Shown: positions 62,407 to 64,000 of the stretch, one piece after another
Layout: the number at the start of each line of letters is the position of its first letter
Position numbering within the stretch: the stretch's first letter is position 1
Source of the DNA: an uncultured Oligoflexia bacterium
GTDB lineage: Bacteria > Bdellovibrionota > Bacteriovoracia > Bacteriovoracales > Bacteriovoracaceae
DNA length: 64,000 nucleotides
Direction of reading: 5' to 3'
Assembly (NCBI GenBank): GCA_913058265.1
Contig: CAJXPQ010000004.1
Coordinates: 186,001-250,000, forward strand
Made by a program: the position numbers and the translations under genes
The notes under the pieces: generated by a model
Seen by the model: only the letters and a program-made list of their open reading frames with translations
Database searches by the model: none
What the model was told of the DNA's origin: nothing

Positions 62407-62459
62407 AACCAATGTAGTGATAAATCAACTTAAGACTTACACCCTACATTGGTTTTTTT
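62407..62459 (+). terminator. Intrinsic terminator or attenuator abutting the rimM start codon
   Basis: AACCAATGTAG (62407-62417) pairs perfectly with CTACATTGGTT (62444-62454) over 11 bp around a 26-base loop, and is followed by a run of seven T (62453-62459). The base after the run is the A of the rimM ATG. It lies 24 bases after the khpA stop. It could end most khpA transcripts or control rimM-trmD expression. Confidence 0.75.
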
Positions 62460-62987
62460 ATGTCAAAAATTGAAGATTATATAAAATTAGGCGAATGCAA
62501 GAAACCTCACGGTATTAAGGGGGGCTTCTTATTTCAACTCGTAAACCCTGAAGATAGTATCCTGCTTAAGAAATCAAAAATAAAATTAATCCCTCTAAAT
62601 GAAAGTAGCTCCATAAATAAAAATGGTGAAGAGTTTGTTATAGACTCCATTCACTTTGGTAATAAAACCGTGTGTTATTTTGGGGGCATTAAAGATCGTA
62701 ATATTGTTGAGGCGATGCTGCCATTTGAAATACTTTATCCTAGGTCTTTATTTCCAGAGCTTGATAATGATGAATGGTATATCTCAGACATCGTTGGGCT
62801 AAAAGTTATGGATCCTGACGGGAAAGAAGTTGGTATTGTTGATTCGTATTTTGATAATGGTGCACAAATCTGCTTAAAGGTAATAACTGAAAACAATAAA
62901 TATGAATTACCCTTTGTAGAGGCCTTCTTTCCAAAAGTAGATATGGAAAATAAAACTATTGTTATGATTGAGCCGGAGTATGATTAA
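62460..62987 (+). CDS. rimM: Ribosome maturation factor RimM
   Basis: The 175-residue protein aids 30S assembly by binding S19. The N-terminal RimM domain has LGECKKPHGIKGGFLFQ, and the C-terminal PRC-barrel includes DEWYISDIVGLKVMD and PFVEAFFPKVDMENKTI. The start must be the ATG at 62460, since no other start lies before the conserved LGxxxKPHGIKG block. There is no ribosome-binding site: the start follows directly on the terminator T-run. It overlaps trmD by 1 base (TAATGG). Confidence 0.95.
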   Translation: MSKIEDYIKLGECKKPHGIKGGFLFQLVNPEDSILLKKSKIKLIPLNESSSINKNGEEFVIDSIHFGNKTVCYFGGIKDRNIVEAMLPFEILYPRSLFPELDNDEWYISDIVGLKVMDPDGKEVGIVDSYFDNGAQICLKVITENNKYELPFVEAFFPKVDMENKTIVMIEPEYD

Positions 62988-63724
62988 TGGTTAAGAATAT
63001 CTGGGTTCTAAGTATGTTTGATTCCTACTTTGATCAATTTACAGAGTTCGGTGTTATAGGTCAGCTCTTTAGAGGGGATCGGGGCGGTGATATCGACTTT
63101 AAATTTCATGCAGTCTCTATTGCTCAATTTAATAAGAAAGGTTTTAAAGGTGTTGATGATTCCCCTTACGGTGGCGGTGTGGGAATGATCATTAGACCGG
63201 ATATACTGAAAGAAGTGTTAATAGAAGGTGTGGTGAAGCCTGGTGGCTATAAGAGCATTAAGGATGACTTGCATATTGTATGCCCAGCACCTAGAGGGAA
63301 GACATGGACACAAGAACTTGCAATGGACTTTGCTGAAAGAAATTTATCAAAAAAATCAAAAGATCTTGTCTTTATTTGTGGCAGGTATGAAGGCATAGAT
63401 GAGCGGTTTCTTGAAAACTATGTTAATGAATATATCTCTTTAGGTGACTATATCTTAACTGGTGGTGAGCTTGCGACAATGGTTATACTTGACTCTGCTT
63501 TACGGTTTTCATCTGGAGTCCTTGGTAATAAGCTATCGGCCACAGAAGAATCCTTTTTTAATAATAAACTTGAACACGCGTTATACACAAAACCATTCTC
63601 CTTTGAAGATAAAGAGGTGCCCGAAGCACTTAAGTCTGGACATCACCAAAAAATTCTAGAGTTTCGAGAGGAATCATCCGAAAAGATCACTATAAAATAT
63701 AGGCCAGACTTAAAAGATAAGTGA
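62987..63724 (+). CDS. trmD: tRNA (guanine-N1-)-methyltransferase
   Basis: The 245-residue enzyme methylates G37 of tRNAs with SAM and so guards the reading frame. The deep trefoil knot is visible: ICGRYEGIDERF, YISLGDYILTGGELATM for SAM, and the early DDSPYGGGVGMIIRPD. The ending GHHQKILEFREESS is the usual TrmD tail for tRNA contact. It overlaps rimM by 1 base and is followed 4 bases later by a membrane-protein gene; the rplS gene often found here is not next. Confidence 0.96.
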   Translation: MVKNIWVLSMFDSYFDQFTEFGVIGQLFRGDRGGDIDFKFHAVSIAQFNKKGFKGVDDSPYGGGVGMIIRPDILKEVLIEGVVKPGGYKSIKDDLHIVCPAPRGKTWTQELAMDFAERNLSKKSKDLVFICGRYEGIDERFLENYVNEYISLGDYILTGGELATMVILDSALRFSSGVLGNKLSATEESFFNNKLEHALYTKPFSFEDKEVPEALKSGHHQKILEFREESSEKITIKYRPDLKDK

Positions 63725-63728
63725 TTTA

Positions 63729-64000
63729 ATGGAATTAAAAGAAAAGTATTTTAAAGACTTAAACAGAGTAAGAGTTGAGACGCTCTACAGTGATGTTTAT
63801 GTATCCGTGTTAACTGGGACCATCGTTTCTATTGCTTTCTCTATTATTGTTTATTGTTGCCGCTGATATTCCTAGGCACATTCTTTTGACCTGGTTCTTT
63901 TTTATATTAATTGGTGGTGCCTATAGAATTTTTTTAAGATATCGATTCCATGCAACACGTTTTGAACTCTCAGATAAAGAATGGCTACAAAAGTTTCATT
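63729..64000 (+). pseudogene. Membrane protein gene interrupted by a frameshift (start of a probable sensor-type protein)
   Basis: The ATG at 63729 opens a frame for 45 residues (MELKEKYFKDLNRVRVETL, then a hydrophobic segment) that stops at TGA 63864-63866. The +1 frame is open from 63814 to the window edge and continues the same pattern: hydrophobic FIVAADIPRHILLTWFFFIL, then ARG/TYR-rich RIFLRYRFHATRF. Joined near 63826-63863, the two give a normal two-helix N-terminus like that of some bacterial sensor kinases and GGDEF proteins. It may be a true frameshift, a sequence error or programmed shifting. The gene runs beyond the window. Confidence 0.5.

Noticed and set aside
1-64000. CRISPR array, tRNA, rRNA, prophage or insertion sequence
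   Set aside because: No spaced direct repeats, no tRNA-like cloverleaf I could recognise, no transposase or phage structural gene, and no terminal repeats were seen.

Overview
The window is AT-rich bacterial DNA with short intergenic gaps, many secreted proteins and lipoproteins, and typical Gram-negative envelope proteins (ExbB/ExbD motor proteins, outer-membrane beta-barrels, MipA/OmpV, a porin). The gene set suggests a predatory member of the Bdellovibrionota, most likely a Bacteriovoracaceae/Halobacteriovorax-like organism: a Myxococcus/Bdellovibrio-type gliding cluster, a B12-dependent ribonucleotide reductase, many exported hydrolases and few transporters. The organism name is an inference; no rRNA or tRNA gene was seen.

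Layout. 1-17.5 kb is a mixed region: an RluA-type pseudouridine synthase, exported unknown proteins and a lipoprotein, an exported tyrosine-phosphatase-like protein, an amino-acid permease fused to universal-stress domains, a lytic transglycosylase, a START-domain protein, an exported zinc metalloprotease, a periplasmic cyclophilin, a lone receiver domain, YgiQ, a collagen-like secreted protein, an Uup-type ABC-F ATPase and a GreA/GreB-like protein. 17.6-22.2 kb is a compact operon for the URC route of uracil breakdown (MmsA-like aldehyde dehydrogenase, URC1, URC4, uracil phosphoribosyltransferase) behind a good sigma70-type promoter. 22.3-34.1 kb holds an exported trypsin-like protease, an exported endonuclease I, MsrAB, HIT and DUF proteins, a porin/FMN-protein/membrane-haem-protein operon, and a 1077-residue exported protein of unknown function. 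34.2-38.0 kb is nrdJ with four NrdR-box-like palindromes in its leader.

38.4-50.3 kb is the most striking part: eleven co-directional genes, mostly overlapping by 1 or 4 bases, encoding a TolQ/ExbB-type channel, two ExbD/TolR proteins, two TPR-type periplasmic proteins, a small exported protein, a membrane-spanning AgmX/PglI (TonB-like) protein, an Ig-like lipoprotein, an outer-membrane barrel, a von Willebrand A lipoprotein and a redoxin. Together they look like an Agl-Glt-type trans-envelope motor with its own candidate surface adhesin. Facing it is a 5.4-kb gene for a cysteine-rich giant lipoprotein, then another large exported protein.

58.7-64 kb is housekeeping: dihydrouridine synthase, HAD hydrolase, and the order ffh-rpsP-khpA-rimM-trmD, followed by a membrane-protein gene whose reading frame is interrupted at the window edge.

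A recurring regulatory theme is a hairpin, often followed by a U-run, placed immediately before a start codon (1708-1760, 9524-9552, 38366-38390, 62407-62459).
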